64,000 nucleotides of DNA from Actinoplanes nipponensis (lineage in GTDB: Bacteria; Actinomycetota; Actinomycetes; Mycobacteriales; Micromonosporaceae), in assembly GCF_016862275.1 (NCBI RefSeq), contig NZ_BOMQ01000092.1, forward strand, positions 32,205 to 96,204, in the 5' to 3' direction. Shown here piece by piece: positions 42,739 through 51,680 of this stretch. Each line of letters opens with the position of its first letter. Position 1 is the stretch's first letter. The position numbers were made by a program, and so were the translations under genes. The notes under the pieces are model-generated. The model worked only from the letters and a program-made list of their open reading frames with translations, searched no databases and was not told the DNA's origin.

Positions 42739-43998
42739 TTAGACCGTCTTCCAGGGCTCGGCAGCAACGGCCAGCTGATCGCGGCGGCGCGTCAGGTAGG
42801 CGGTCTCGGCGGTGTTGCCCGCCAGCTCGATGGCCCGGTCGTACGCCGCGCGCGCCTCCCGGCTGCGGCCCAGCCGGCGCAGCAGGTCGGCCCGGGCCGC
42901 CTGGTAGGCGTGATAGCCGGCCAGCCTCTGCTCGAGACGATCGACGGCCGCCAGCGCCACCTCCGGTCCGTCGAGCTCGGCGACGGCCACGGCCCGGTTG
43001 AGGGCGACGATCGGCGACGGGTCGAGGCGGACGAGCTGGTCGTAGAGGGCGACGATCTGCGACCAGTCCGTGTCGCGGGCGTCGCGGGCGGAGGTGTGGA
43101 CGGCGTTTATCGCCGCGAGGATCTGGTAGCGGCCCGGGGCCACGCCGGCGGCCAGGCGCTCGCGCACCAGCCGGTGGCCTTCGACGATCAGCGCCGCGTC
43201 CCAGGCCCCGCGGTCCTGCTCGGCCAGGGTGACCAGCTCGCCGCCGGCCGAGACCCGGGCGGCGCGGCGGGCCTCGGTGAGCAGCATCAGCGCCAGCAGC
43301 CCGGCCACCTCGCCGTCGTCGGGCAGCAGGGCCCGGATCAGGCGGGCCAGCCGGACGGCCTCGGCGGTCAGGTCGGGCCGGACCGGGTCGGTGCCGGGGC
43401 CGGTGGCCAGGTAGCCCTCGTTGAAGACGAGGAAGAGCACCGCGAGGACGCCGGAGACGCGGCCCGGGAGGTCGCCCGCGGCCGGCACCCGGTACGGGAT
43501 GCGCGCCGCCTTGATCTTGGCCTTGGCCCGGGTGATCCGCTGCCCCATGGCGGCCTCCTGCACCAGGAAGGCGCGCGCGATCTCGGGCACGGTGAGGCCG
43601 CCGACCATCCGCAGGGTCAGCGCGACGCGGGTCTCCATCGCGAGCGCCGGATGACAGCACGTGAAGATCAGCCGGAGCCGCTCGTCGTCGATCGCGCCGC
43701 CCGGCTCGCCCGGGTCGTCGGCGGACGCCATCCAGGCCTCCCTCTGCTTGTCGGCGCGCTTGCTCTCCCGCCGGATCCGGTCGATGGCCTTGCGGGTGGC
43801 GGTGGTGGTCAGCCAGGCGCCGGGATTCGGGGGTACGCCGTCGGCCGGCCACCGTTGCACGGCGGTCGCGAACGCCTCGGCGGCCGCCTCCTCGGCGACG
43901 TCGAGGTCACCGAACTTCCTGGTCAGGCCGGCGACCACCCGCGCCCACTCCGCGCGGTGGACCCGGGTGATCGCCTCCTGCACGCCGGGCCGGGTCAC
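42739..43998 (-). CDS. ECF sigma factor with C-terminal extension (ECF42 type)
   Basis: 419 aa. Sigma region 2 (VVAGLTRKFGDLDVAEEAAAEAFATAVQRW), region 4 (LTLRMVGGLTVPEIARAFLV then MGQRITRAKAKIKAA), and a ~200-aa C-terminal TPR-like domain with the hallmark DWSQIVALYDQL. This architecture plus an adjacent DGPF-domain gene defines the ECF42 group. GTG 43998 overlaps the DGPF gene stop (GTGA). These sigma factors lack anti-sigma partners; the DGPF protein may be both target and modulator. Confidence 0.92.
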   Translation of the reverse strand: MTRPGVQEAITRVHRAEWARVVAGLTRKFGDLDVAEEAAAEAFATAVQRWPADGVPPNPGAWLTTTATRKAIDRIRRESKRADKQREAWMASADDPGEPGGAIDDERLRLIFTCCHPALAMETRVALTLRMVGGLTVPEIARAFLVQEAAMGQRITRAKAKIKAARIPYRVPAAGDLPGRVSGVLAVLFLVFNEGYLATGPGTDPVRPDLTAEAVRLARLIRALLPDDGEVAGLLALMLLTEARRAARVSAGGELVTLAEQDRGAWDAALIVEGHRLVRERLAAGVAPGRYQILAAINAVHTSARDARDTDWSQIVALYDQLVRLDPSPIVALNRAVAVAELDGPEVALAAVDRLEQRLAGYHAYQAARADLLRRLGRSREARAAYDRAIELAGNTAETAYLTRRRDQLAVAAEPWKTV

Positions 43999-44321
43999 AG
44001 GAACGGCCGCACCTCGACCCGCCGGTTGCAGGCCCTCGAACCCTCGGCGGCGAGCTTGAGCGCCACGTCGAGGTCGGCCGCCTCCATGACCCAGAAGCCG
44101 GCCAGGTACTCCTTGGTCTCCACGAACGGCCCGTCGGTGAACACCGGCTCCCCGCCGCCCCGGTTGTCGATGACGGTGGCCGAGCTGGGCGCGGCGAGGC
44201 CGCCGGCGAAGACCCAGTGGCCCTGCGCCTGGAGCCGGTCGTTGAACACGTCGACGGCGGCCATCTCGTCCGCGGTACCGGAGTCGGTCCTGTCGTCGAT
44301 CACGGAAACCAGGTACTGCAT
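43995..44321 (-). CDS. DGPF/YCII-domain protein
   Basis: 108 aa. Contains the name-giving motif FTDGPFVETKEYLAGFWVME. A ferredoxin-like YCII fold of unknown activity, almost always encoded with ECF42 sigma factors. Translationally coupled to the sigma gene. Its stress signal is unknown. Confidence 0.92.
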   Translation of the reverse strand: MQYLVSVIDDRTDSGTADEMAAVDVFNDRLQAQGHWVFAGGLAAPSSATVIDNRGGGEPVFTDGPFVETKEYLAGFWVMEAADLDVALKLAAEGSRACNRRVEVRPFL

Positions 44322-44418
44322 CTCGGCTCATCTCCTGTGGTCCGGGCGACCCCGGCGGTCGCGCTCACCCCTGCCACGAACGGCCCGGCCGCGATCCGAC
44401 ACCGCCACCGGAGATTCT

Positions 44419-45048
44419 TCACCGCGGCGGCGGGGTCAGCAGCTCGACACAGCAGGCTCCGGGGCGGGGGGCCAGGCGCGCCGGCCCGGCCTCGTCCAGA
44501 CCGCCCAGCAGGCCGGTGACGAAGTGCAGGTTGAGGTCGCAGACCAGGGCCGTGTGCCGCGCGGCCAGGGCATGGAACGGGCAGTTGCGCAGCCGCACGC
44601 GGTCGGCCTGGACCTGGGGCTCGAAGCCGAGCTGGGCCAGCGCGTCGAGGAGGCCCGCCCCGCGCAGCCCGGCGCCCAGGTCGCGTCCGCGCCGGTGGGC
44701 CACCTCGGCCGGGGCCTGCTCGGCGGTCACCGCCTCGGCCAGGATGTCGGCGATCAGCTCGTACTGCCGCTGCGGGACGGTGACGGCCAGGCCGTCGCCG
44801 AGCGGCTCGTACACCTTGGGCGCGCGGCCGCGACCGCGGGGCCGGCCCGTCGGGGCCTCGTAGCGGGCGGCGAGCAGGCCGGCGTCCACCAGCTTGTCGA
44901 GGTGGAAGGCCGCGAGGCCACGCGACATGGCGGTCGCGGCGGCGGCCTCCTCGCGGCCGACCGGGTGGTCCTGGCGGCGCACGTAGTCGTACAGCGCGCG
45001 GCGGGAGGCGTCGACCAGCGTCGCCACGGCGGTCCAGCGGTCGGTCAC
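44419..45048 (-). CDS. HTH regulator with Cys-containing sensor domain (SufR-like)
   Basis: 209 aa. N-terminal winged HTH (YDYVRRQDHPVGREEAAAAT, then SRGLAAFHLDKLVDAGLLAARYE). The C-terminal domain holds Cys at LRNCPFHALA, ALVCDLNLH and GACCVEL, a spacing like that of Fe-S or metal-sensing SufR/ArsR relatives. It diverges from folE with a TATTGC/GCAATA inverted repeat between. Likely a redox- or metal-responsive repressor of folE. Confidence 0.82.
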   Translation of the reverse strand: MTDRWTAVATLVDASRRALYDYVRRQDHPVGREEAAAATAMSRGLAAFHLDKLVDAGLLAARYEAPTGRPRGRGRAPKVYEPLGDGLAVTVPQRQYELIADILAEAVTAEQAPAEVAHRRGRDLGAGLRGAGLLDALAQLGFEPQVQADRVRLRNCPFHALAARHTALVCDLNLHFVTGLLGGLDEAGPARLAPRPGACCVELLTPPPR

Positions 45049-45074
45049 GGCGCCAGATTATCACCAACAGCCGC

Positions 45075-45113
45075 TATTGCATTTGGGGACGCCGGCGGTC
45101 CAGGATGGCAATA
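45075..45113. promoter_or_regulatory. Inverted repeat between SufR-like regulator and folE
   Basis: TATTGC (45075-45080) and GCAATA (45108-45113), 27 nt apart, in the AT-richer divergent gap. Probable operator region of the regulator; spacing suggests two half sites or two dimers. Confidence 0.5.
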
Positions 45114-45149
45114 ACACCAGTCGACGTTAGCGAAAAGGGAGAGGCTCCG

Positions 45150-45746
45150 ATGACGGCCACCGCAGAACGCGTCATTCCCCGCCGTACCGCGGCCGACCCG
45201 GCCGGCGCCGAGCACGCGGCCGCGGACTTCCTCACCGCCCTGGGCCTGGACCTGTCCGCCCCCGGGCTGTCGGAGACGCCGGCGCGCATGGCCCGGGCCT
45301 ACGCCGAGCTGCTGACCCCGCGGGCGTTCGACCTGACCACGTTCGACAACGAGGAGGGCTACGACGAGCTCGTGCTGGCCCGCGCGATCCCGATCAGATC
45401 GGTGTGTGAGCACCACCTGCTGCCGTTCATCGGGGTGGCGCACGTCGGTTACCTGCCCGGCGACCGCATCCTCGGGCTCTCGAAGCTGGCCCGCGTGGTG
45501 GAGCTCTTCGCCCACGGCGCGCAGGTGCAGGAGCGCCTCACCCGGCAGGTGGCCGACTGGCTCGACCGGCACCTGCACGCCCGCGGTGTCGGCGTGGTGA
45601 TCGAGGCCGAGCACCTGTGCATGAGCCTGCGCGGCGTGCAGGCGGTCGGCGCCCGCACCGTCACCTCCACCCTGCTGGGCACACTGCGCGACGACGGCCG
45701 GTCGCGGGCCGAGTTCTTCGCCCTCGCCCGGCCGGGTGACCGGTGA
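45150..45746 (+). CDS. folE: GTP cyclohydrolase I
   Basis: 198 aa, the normal length. Converts GTP to dihydroneopterin triphosphate, the first step of folate/pterin synthesis. Zinc and active-site residues are intact: SVCEHHLLPFIGVAHVGYLP and EAEHLCMSLRG. ATG 45150 follows AAAAGGGAG. It is not next to other fol genes. Its divergent SufR-like regulator and the downstream ferredoxin reductase suggest a conditionally expressed extra copy, perhaps for a pterin cofactor, rather than the housekeeping enzyme. Confidence 0.93.
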   Translation: MTATAERVIPRRTAADPAGAEHAAADFLTALGLDLSAPGLSETPARMARAYAELLTPRAFDLTTFDNEEGYDELVLARAIPIRSVCEHHLLPFIGVAHVGYLPGDRILGLSKLARVVELFAHGAQVQERLTRQVADWLDRHLHARGVGVVIEAEHLCMSLRGVQAVGARTVTSTLLGTLRDDGRSRAEFFALARPGDR

Positions 45747-45772
45747 ACCCCGATCCGGCAAGGAGAGACCCC

Positions 45773-47011
45773 ATGGCCGACCACCGCACGTTCGTCATCG
45801 TCGGCGCCGGACTCGCCGGCGCCACCGCCGCCGAGACCCTGCGCGCCGAGGGATTCACCGGCCGGGTGGTCCTGCTCGGCAGCGAGCCGGAACGCCCGTA
45901 CGAGCGCCCGCCGCTGTCCAAGGGCCTGCTGCTGGGCACCGCCACGCCGGACAGCGTCCACGTGCACGACGCGGACTGGTATCCCGGGCACGGGGTGGAG
46001 CTGCGCACCGGCTGCCCCGTCACCGCGATCGACCGGGCCACTCACCGGGTTCGGCTGACCGGCGGCGAGGAGCTGGCCTACGACAAGCTCCTGCTGGCCA
46101 CCGGGGCCGGCCCGCGCGACCTGCCGGTGCCCGGCGCCGACCTCGACGGCGTGCTCCGGCTGCGCACCCTGGCCGACTCCGCCCGCCTCGCGGAGTCCGT
46201 GGTCGCGGGCGCCCGGCTGGTGATCATCGGCGCCGGTTGGATCGGGCTGGAGATCGCCGCGGCGGCCCGCGCGCGCGGCGCCGCTGTCACCGTCGTCGAG
46301 ACCGCCGCCCTCCCCCTGCAGCGCGTCCTGGGCGACCGGCTGGCCGCATCCTTCGCCGCCCTGCACCGCGAGCACGGCGTCGTCTTCCGGTTCGGCGCCC
46401 ACACCCGTGAGCTACGCGGGACCGGCCGGGTGTCGCAGGTCGTCCTGACCGACGGCACCGTCCTGGACGCCGACGTCGTCCTGATCGCCGTCGGCGTCAC
46501 ACCGGACACCCGGCTCGCCGAGGCGGCCTCGCTGGCCGTGGACAACGGCATCCTCGTCGACGGCGGGCTGCGCACCGAGGACCCCGACATCTTCGCCGCC
46601 GGCGACGTCGCCAACTGGCGGCATCCCCTGCTCGGCGCCCGGATCCGGGTCGAACACTGGGCCAACGCCCGCGAGTCCGGGCCGGCCGCCGCCCGCGCCA
46701 TGCTGGGCCGGCCGGTCAGCTACGACCGCCTGCCGTACTTCTTCACCGACCAGTACGACCTCGGCCTGGAGTACGCCGGCTGGACACCGCCGGGGACCGC
46801 GACCGAGCTGGTCATCCGCGGTGACGTCGACCGCCGCGAGTTCGTGGCGTTCTGGACGGCCGGCGGCCGGGTGCTGGCCGGCATGAACGTGAACGTCTGG
46901 GACGTCACCGACCCGATCCAGGACCTGATCCGCGCCGGCCTGTCCGGGGCCACGGTGGACCCGGCCGCCCTGGCGGACCCGGCCGTCGCGCTGCAGGACC
47001 TCATCTCCTGA
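45773..47011 (+). CDS. Ferredoxin reductase (FAD/NAD-binding, BphA4 type)
   Basis: 412 aa. FAD motif VIVGAGLAGATAAETLRAEG at the N-terminus, NAD motif VIIGAGWIGLEIAAAARARGA near residue 145, and FAD-ribityl motif DPDIFAAGDVANW near residue 275. A C-terminal reductase domain follows. Transfers electrons from NAD(P)H to a ferredoxin for a P450 or oxygenase, but none is adjacent. ATG 45773 has AAGGAGAG upstream; GTG 45743 overlaps the folE stop and is also in frame, so the two genes are co-transcribed. Confidence 0.9.
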   Translation: MADHRTFVIVGAGLAGATAAETLRAEGFTGRVVLLGSEPERPYERPPLSKGLLLGTATPDSVHVHDADWYPGHGVELRTGCPVTAIDRATHRVRLTGGEELAYDKLLLATGAGPRDLPVPGADLDGVLRLRTLADSARLAESVVAGARLVIIGAGWIGLEIAAAARARGAAVTVVETAALPLQRVLGDRLAASFAALHREHGVVFRFGAHTRELRGTGRVSQVVLTDGTVLDADVVLIAVGVTPDTRLAEAASLAVDNGILVDGGLRTEDPDIFAAGDVANWRHPLLGARIRVEHWANARESGPAAARAMLGRPVSYDRLPYFFTDQYDLGLEYAGWTPPGTATELVIRGDVDRREFVAFWTAGGRVLAGMNVNVWDVTDPIQDLIRAGLSGATVDPAALADPAVALQDLIS

Positions 47012-47084
47012 GCCGGCCGGGGGACACAGCAAGGACACAGAAAGCTTTAGGCTGGCCCCAAGCCCACGGACAGACGATCCCCCC

Positions 47085-48830
47085 ATGACGCAGTTGCCGG
47101 CGGAGTCCGACCGGGCCGCCGAGACGTGGCGGCCCCAGCCCCCGCTGTCCCGCGCCGCCGTCGCCCGGCTGGTCCAGCTGGCCGGTCTGTACAACGTGCT
47201 GACCGTGGTCCTGCCCGCCCCCCACGGCCGGCTCGGCGAGCTGGCCGGGCTGCTGCCGATGGCCGGCGTCCTCACCGCCCGGGCGGCCACCGCCGCCTCC
47301 GGTCTCCTGCTGGTCTACCTCGGCGCGGGACTGCGCCGGGGCAAGCGACGGGCCTGGCAGGTCGCTGTGGTGGTGGCCGGCGGCGGGGTCACGCTGCACC
47401 TGGCGCAGGGCTGGCGGCTCGACGCCGCCGCCGTCTCCGCCGCGCTGCTGGTCATGCTGATCGTGGTCCGCCGCCGGTTCCAGGCCCTGGCCGACCCGGT
47501 CAACCGGTGGCGCGCCCTGCTCGCGTTCCTCGGCTTCGCCGGCGCCGGCTTCCTGCTGGGCCTGCTCGAGATAGCGGCACGGGCCAACCGGCTCGAGGGC
47601 CGCCCCGGGGTGCTCGCCTGGGCCAAGGAGGCGGCGCTGGGCCTGGCCGGCGTCTCCGGGCCGGTGCGGTTCGTGCATCCGCTGGGCGGCGAGGCGGTCA
47701 GCTACACCACCGGCATGTTCGGCCTGCTGTCGGTCGCGGTGGCCGTGGTGCTGCTGCTGCGCCCGGCCCACCGGCTGCCGCAGCGCACCGCGGAGGACGA
47801 CTTGATCGTCCGGGACCTGGTGCGGCGGCACGGCGGGGCCGACTCGCTGGGCTACTTCGCCCTGCGCCCGGACAAATCGTTGCTCTGGGCGCCCTCGCGC
47901 CGGGCGGTGATCGCGTACCGGGTGGTCAACGGGGTCAGCCTGGCCTCCGGCGACCCGATCGGGATGGCGTCGCAGTGGCCGCAGACCATCGCGGCGTGGC
48001 TGCGGGACTGCGCCCGGCACGGCTGGACGCCGGCCGTGCTGGGATGCGGGAACGCGGCCGGCCGGGCGTACCGCAAGGCCGGGCTGGACGTGGTGGAGCT
48101 CGGTGACGAGGCGATCCTGGAAGTCGCCTCGTTCGGCCTGGACGGGCGGGCCATGCGGGGCGTCCGCCAGGCGGTCGCCCGGGTGCGGCGGGCCGGTTAC
48201 ACCTGCGAGGTCTCCCGGCTGCGGGACCTGACGCCGGAGGCACTGGCCGAGGCCAAGCAGGCCGCCGACGCCTTCCGCGACGGCCGGGTGGAACGGGGTT
48301 TCTCGATGGCGCTGTCCCGCCTCGGCGATCCGGGCGACGAGGACTGCCTGTTCGTCGTCGGCCGCGACGCGGACGGCCGGATCCGGGGGCTGCTGCACTA
48401 CGTGCCCTGGGGCGCGGACGGGCTGTCCCTGGACCTGATGCGCGGCGACCGCACGGCGGAGAACGGGCTCACCGAGTTCATGGTGGTCACCACCATGACC
48501 GCCGCACCGGAGCTGGGCGTGCGCCGGATCTCGCTGAACTTCGCCGTGCTGCGGTCGGTGTTCGCCCGCGCCGACGAGCTCGGCGCGGGACCGGTGCTGC
48601 GGCTGTCGCACCACGTGCTCCGGGCCGCCTCGCGCTTCTGGCAGATCGAGTCGCTGTACCGGGCCAACGCCAAGTACCAGCCGGCCTGGCAGCCCCGCTA
48701 CCTGTGCTTCCCGTCGGTCCGCGAGCTGCCGCGGATCGCGGTCGCGGCGCTGTCGGCCGAGGCCTTCCTGCCCGGCGCCGGACGGCGGCCGGCGCCCGGG
48801 CCGTCCGCCCCGCTGGAGCTGAGCCGATGA
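47085..48830 (+). CDS. MprF-like aminoacyl-lipid synthase (DUF2156)
   Basis: 581 aa. About six hydrophobic helices over residues 25-235, then a soluble GNAT-like DUF2156 domain (DSLGYFALRPDKSLLWAPSRRAVIAYRVVNGVSLASGDPIG in its first part; FAVLRSVFARADELG later). Such enzymes transfer an amino acid from tRNA to phosphatidylglycerol or diacylglycerol at the membrane, altering surface charge. No lysyl-tRNA synthetase domain is fused, unlike mycobacterial LysX. First of four overlapping genes. ATG 47085. Confidence 0.88.
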   Translation: MTQLPAESDRAAETWRPQPPLSRAAVARLVQLAGLYNVLTVVLPAPHGRLGELAGLLPMAGVLTARAATAASGLLLVYLGAGLRRGKRRAWQVAVVVAGGGVTLHLAQGWRLDAAAVSAALLVMLIVVRRRFQALADPVNRWRALLAFLGFAGAGFLLGLLEIAARANRLEGRPGVLAWAKEAALGLAGVSGPVRFVHPLGGEAVSYTTGMFGLLSVAVAVVLLLRPAHRLPQRTAEDDLIVRDLVRRHGGADSLGYFALRPDKSLLWAPSRRAVIAYRVVNGVSLASGDPIGMASQWPQTIAAWLRDCARHGWTPAVLGCGNAAGRAYRKAGLDVVELGDEAILEVASFGLDGRAMRGVRQAVARVRRAGYTCEVSRLRDLTPEALAEAKQAADAFRDGRVERGFSMALSRLGDPGDEDCLFVVGRDADGRIRGLLHYVPWGADGLSLDLMRGDRTAENGLTEFMVVTTMTAAPELGVRRISLNFAVLRSVFARADELGAGPVLRLSHHVLRAASRFWQIESLYRANAKYQPAWQPRYLCFPSVRELPRIAVAALSAEAFLPGAGRRPAPGPSAPLELSR

Positions 48831-49585
48831 CGCTCATCGGCGTACCGCTGATCCTGGTCGCCGGCGCGGCGACGCTGACCGTCATCGGGTTGCTGGGGTG
48901 GTCCTGGAACCGTGGCGGCCGCCGGCGACGGCTGCCCACCCGCGTCCTGGGCGTGCTGCTCGGCGAGGCGCTGCTGGTGCTCACCATCGGGCTCGTCGCC
49001 AACCGGCAGGAACTGTTCTATCCGTCGTGGCAGGCCCTGGCCGGGCGGACCAGCACCACCGCCGGCAGCGTGCCGGTGGCGGCCGGACGGCTGGACGCCT
49101 CCCTCGCCCGCCACCCGGACCAGCCGTGGCAGCCGGCCGGATCCGCCGCCTGGCACCTCGCGGCGCCGCCAGCGGTGACGGTGCCCGCCGCGTACCCGGT
49201 GCGGCCGGTCGCCTTCCCGGTGCTGCTCGCCCTGGGCGGCCGGCCCGCCCCCGCGGACCTGGTCGAGGTGCGGCTCGAGCCCGGCCCCCGGACGGATGCG
49301 CTGGCCGGGCTGCCGGGATTGCTGGCCGGCGACCTGAGAGTAACCTCGCACGGGTGGGTCATCGTGGCCGCGGCCGCCCGGGTGCCCCTGGCCGGGCGCC
49401 TGGTGGCGGAGTTCCCCGGCCGGTTCACCGCGCTGGCCGTGACCGGGCACGCCGCCACCCCGCCCGGATGTCCGGTCCCGGTGCACGACTTCGCGACCTG
49501 GGCCGCCGCGACCAGGTGGGCCGTCGCGCAGAGCCCGCCGGCGCTGGAGCCCGCGCGGGTTCTCCCGCCCGCCGAACCGTCATGA
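48827..49585 (+). CDS. Membrane-anchored protein of the mprF operon, function unknown
   Basis: 252 aa. Two N-terminal helices (LIGVPLILVAGAATLTVIGL and RVLGVLLGEALLVLTIGLVA), the second ending in NRQELFYPSWQALAG, then an extracytoplasmic domain of mixed composition with no recognised motif. Its first ~65 residues parallel those of the next gene product (LTGLAAVLATAV ... NRLTETYTSWAALAGE), so the two share a membrane-anchor module. ATG overlaps the mprF stop (ATGA). Confidence 0.8.
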   Translation: MTLIGVPLILVAGAATLTVIGLLGWSWNRGGRRRRLPTRVLGVLLGEALLVLTIGLVANRQELFYPSWQALAGRTSTTAGSVPVAAGRLDASLARHPDQPWQPAGSAAWHLAAPPAVTVPAAYPVRPVAFPVLLALGGRPAPADLVEVRLEPGPRTDALAGLPGLLAGDLRVTSHGWVIVAAAARVPLAGRLVAEFPGRFTALAVTGHAATPPGCPVPVHDFATWAAATRWAVAQSPPALEPARVLPPAEPS

Positions 49586-50607
49586 CGATCGAGGGACTGC
49601 CGCTGCTGCTGACCGGTCTGGCCGCGGTGCTGGCCACCGCGGTGGCGGTCGCCGTGCTCTGGGACCGGGCCGGGCGCATCACCCGCGCCGCGCTGGTCGC
49701 TGCCTGCGTGCTGAGCCTGGCGGCCACCGTCGCGCTGCAGCTGAACCGGCTCACCGAGACGTACACCAGCTGGGCGGCCCTGGCCGGGGAACGCGATCCG
49801 GCCGTGCCGCCCGGCCCGGGCCCGGTCGCCGCGCCGTCGGGGCCCGGCGGCCGCGTCGTGCGGCTCGCGGTGGCCGGCCGGGCCTCGGGGATGACGATGC
49901 CCGCCTACGTCTACCTACCGCCCGGCTACCAGCGGGGACACCAGCGTTATCCGGTGATCGAGGCCCTGCACGGCTTCCCCGGGTCCCCGAAGTCGTGGCT
50001 GCGCCGGCTCGACGTGCGCCGGCACCTGGACCAGGAGATCGCCGCCGGGCGGATGGCACCGGCGCTGGTGGTGTTCCCGTACCAGACCCCGGATCCCATG
50101 GTCGACACCGAGTGCACCGACCTGGCCGGCGGTCCGCGGGCGGAGACCTTCCTGACGGTGGACGTGCCGGCGGCGGTCCGGGCGAGCTACCGGGTCCGGA
50201 CCGGCCGGGGCGCCTGGGGTCTGATCGGCTACTCGGCCGGCGGGTTCTGCGCCGCCGACCTGCTGCTGCGGCACCCGGGCCAGTACGCGGCGGCGGCGAG
50301 CCTGTCCGGGTACGCCTCGCCGGGCATCCGCGTCGGCGACGGCTCCGAGCGGACGACCAACAACGTGGGCTGGCGGCTGCGGCACCTGCCGCAGCCACCG
50401 GCCGGGCTGTATCTGGGGTACACCGCCGACGACCCGCATTCGCGCCGCGACAGCAGCCTGATGGCCGGTCTGGCCACCGCGCCGCTCGCGGTCACCACGG
50501 GGGTCGTGGCCCACGGTGGACACAGCGACGCGGCGTGGGAGCTCATGGAGCCGGCCGCCTTCGACTGGCTCTCGTCCTGGCTGGCCCGCCCCGCGGAGGC
50601 GCCGTGA
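49582..50607 (+). CDS. Membrane-anchored esterase (Esterase D / antigen 85-like)
   Basis: 341 aa. Two N-terminal helices, then an alpha/beta-hydrolase: MPAYVYLPPGYQRGHQRYPVI, LHGFPGSPKSW, nucleophile GYSAGGFCAADLLLRHPG and a late His in HGGHSDAAWE. Resembles corynebacterial mycolyltransferase-type and Esterase D enzymes. Coupled by ATGA to the upstream gene. In the operon it may hydrolyse or transfer aminoacyl or acyl groups made by the MprF-like enzyme; this is inference. Confidence 0.88.
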   Translation: MTIEGLPLLLTGLAAVLATAVAVAVLWDRAGRITRAALVAACVLSLAATVALQLNRLTETYTSWAALAGERDPAVPPGPGPVAAPSGPGGRVVRLAVAGRASGMTMPAYVYLPPGYQRGHQRYPVIEALHGFPGSPKSWLRRLDVRRHLDQEIAAGRMAPALVVFPYQTPDPMVDTECTDLAGGPRAETFLTVDVPAAVRASYRVRTGRGAWGLIGYSAGGFCAADLLLRHPGQYAAAASLSGYASPGIRVGDGSERTTNNVGWRLRHLPQPPAGLYLGYTADDPHSRRDSSLMAGLATAPLAVTTGVVAHGGHSDAAWELMEPAAFDWLSSWLARPAEAP

Positions 50608-51305
50608 GGTTCCCGGTCGCGCTGCTCGCCGTCGGGGCGCTGGCCGGCTGCGCGACCACGCCACCGGCGCCGGCGCCCCCGGTCACCGTGGTCACCTTCG
50701 GCGACTCGGTCCCGGCCGGCACCGCCTGCGACTGCACGCCCTTCCCCGGCCTCTACGCCACGATGCTGTCCCCCGCGGCGGAGTCGGACGACCTGGCCGA
50801 GGCGGGCGCGACGTCGCTCGGTGTCCGCCGCCAGCTGGCCACCGGGCGGGCCCGGGCCGAGGTCCGCCGGGCGAACGTCGTGCTGATCATGGCCGGCGCC
50901 AACGACGTCGCGGCGGACCTCGACGACGGCTCGTACACCGAGGCCGTGGCGGCGGTACGCGCGAACGTGACCGCCGCGGTGAGCTCGGTGCGCCAGCTGC
51001 GACCGGGAGTGGCGGTGTTGGTGTTCGGCTACTGGAACGTCGTCGAGGACGGCGAGGTGGGGGCGCGCAAGTACGACGACGACCGGCGCTCCACGGCCGG
51101 CGCGGCCACGCTGGCCTGCAACGCGGCACTGCTCGCGGCGGCCGCCGACGCCGGTGCGACCTACGTCGACACGCTGGCCCCGTTCAAGGGCAGCGCCGGG
51201 ACGGGCGACCCGACACCGGTGCTCGCGGCCGACGGTGATCACCCGAATGCCGCCGGGCACGCGCTGCTGGCGCAGGCCGCGTACCGGGCCCGGGCCACGC
51301 CGTAG
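50604..51305 (+). CDS. SGNH/GDSL-hydrolase lipoprotein
   Basis: 233 aa. Lipobox LAGC at residues ~13-16. Catalytic blocks of the SGNH family: block I VVTFGDSVPAG, block III MAGANDV, block V DGDHPNAAGH. Anchored outside the membrane, likely a carbohydrate or lipid deacylase. GTG 50604 overlaps the esterase stop (GTGA), closing a four-gene coupled operon. Confidence 0.9.
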   Translation: MRFPVALLAVGALAGCATTPPAPAPPVTVVTFGDSVPAGTACDCTPFPGLYATMLSPAAESDDLAEAGATSLGVRRQLATGRARAEVRRANVVLIMAGANDVAADLDDGSYTEAVAAVRANVTAAVSSVRQLRPGVAVLVFGYWNVVEDGEVGARKYDDDRRSTAGAATLACNAALLAAAADAGATYVDTLAPFKGSAGTGDPTPVLAADGDHPNAAGHALLAQAAYRARATP

Positions 51306-51680
51306 GGCGCGCCGCCGGCGGGTCGTTACCGGCCGGAATGCCGAGCGATGACTTTTGTCATCGAACAATGGTGACCGTTGTCATCGGCCGGCCCTGTGAT
51401 CTTCACCTTGACAATTGTCCGTGCCACGATGATGGTGGCGCGCACATTCCGACGGCTCCCCCACCGAGCCGCCGCGGCACAGTGCCGTCATCGCACTTCA
51501 CACTCGTTGGTGGACGATGACGCGCGCCCGATGGTGCCTGCGCCGGCACCGCATTCCGAAGCATTCTTTCGCCATTGATTCCTGCTATCTGAATCCTTTT
51601 CTCGGCGTTTTCCGGGTGCGGCAGACAGCGGCGGGCAGATACTGCACGACGACGAAGTTCGTCAATGGAAGGAGCGGAAC
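51306..51680 (+). promoter_or_regulatory. 375-bp upstream region with three palindromes
   Basis: No gene. Sites of the form TGAC-N4-GTC(A) occur at 51346-51363 (CGATGAC-tttt-GTCATCG, perfect), 51370-51385 (GGTGAC-cgtt-GTCATC) and 51410-51419 (GACAATTGTC). The first two centres are 23 bp apart. The rest, 51420-51660, is relatively AT-rich and probably carries the promoter of the secreted protein that follows. Confidence 0.55.

Noticed and set aside
51346..51419. CRISPR array
   Set aside because: The repeats are short palindromes without regular 30-40-bp spacers; no cas genes in the window.
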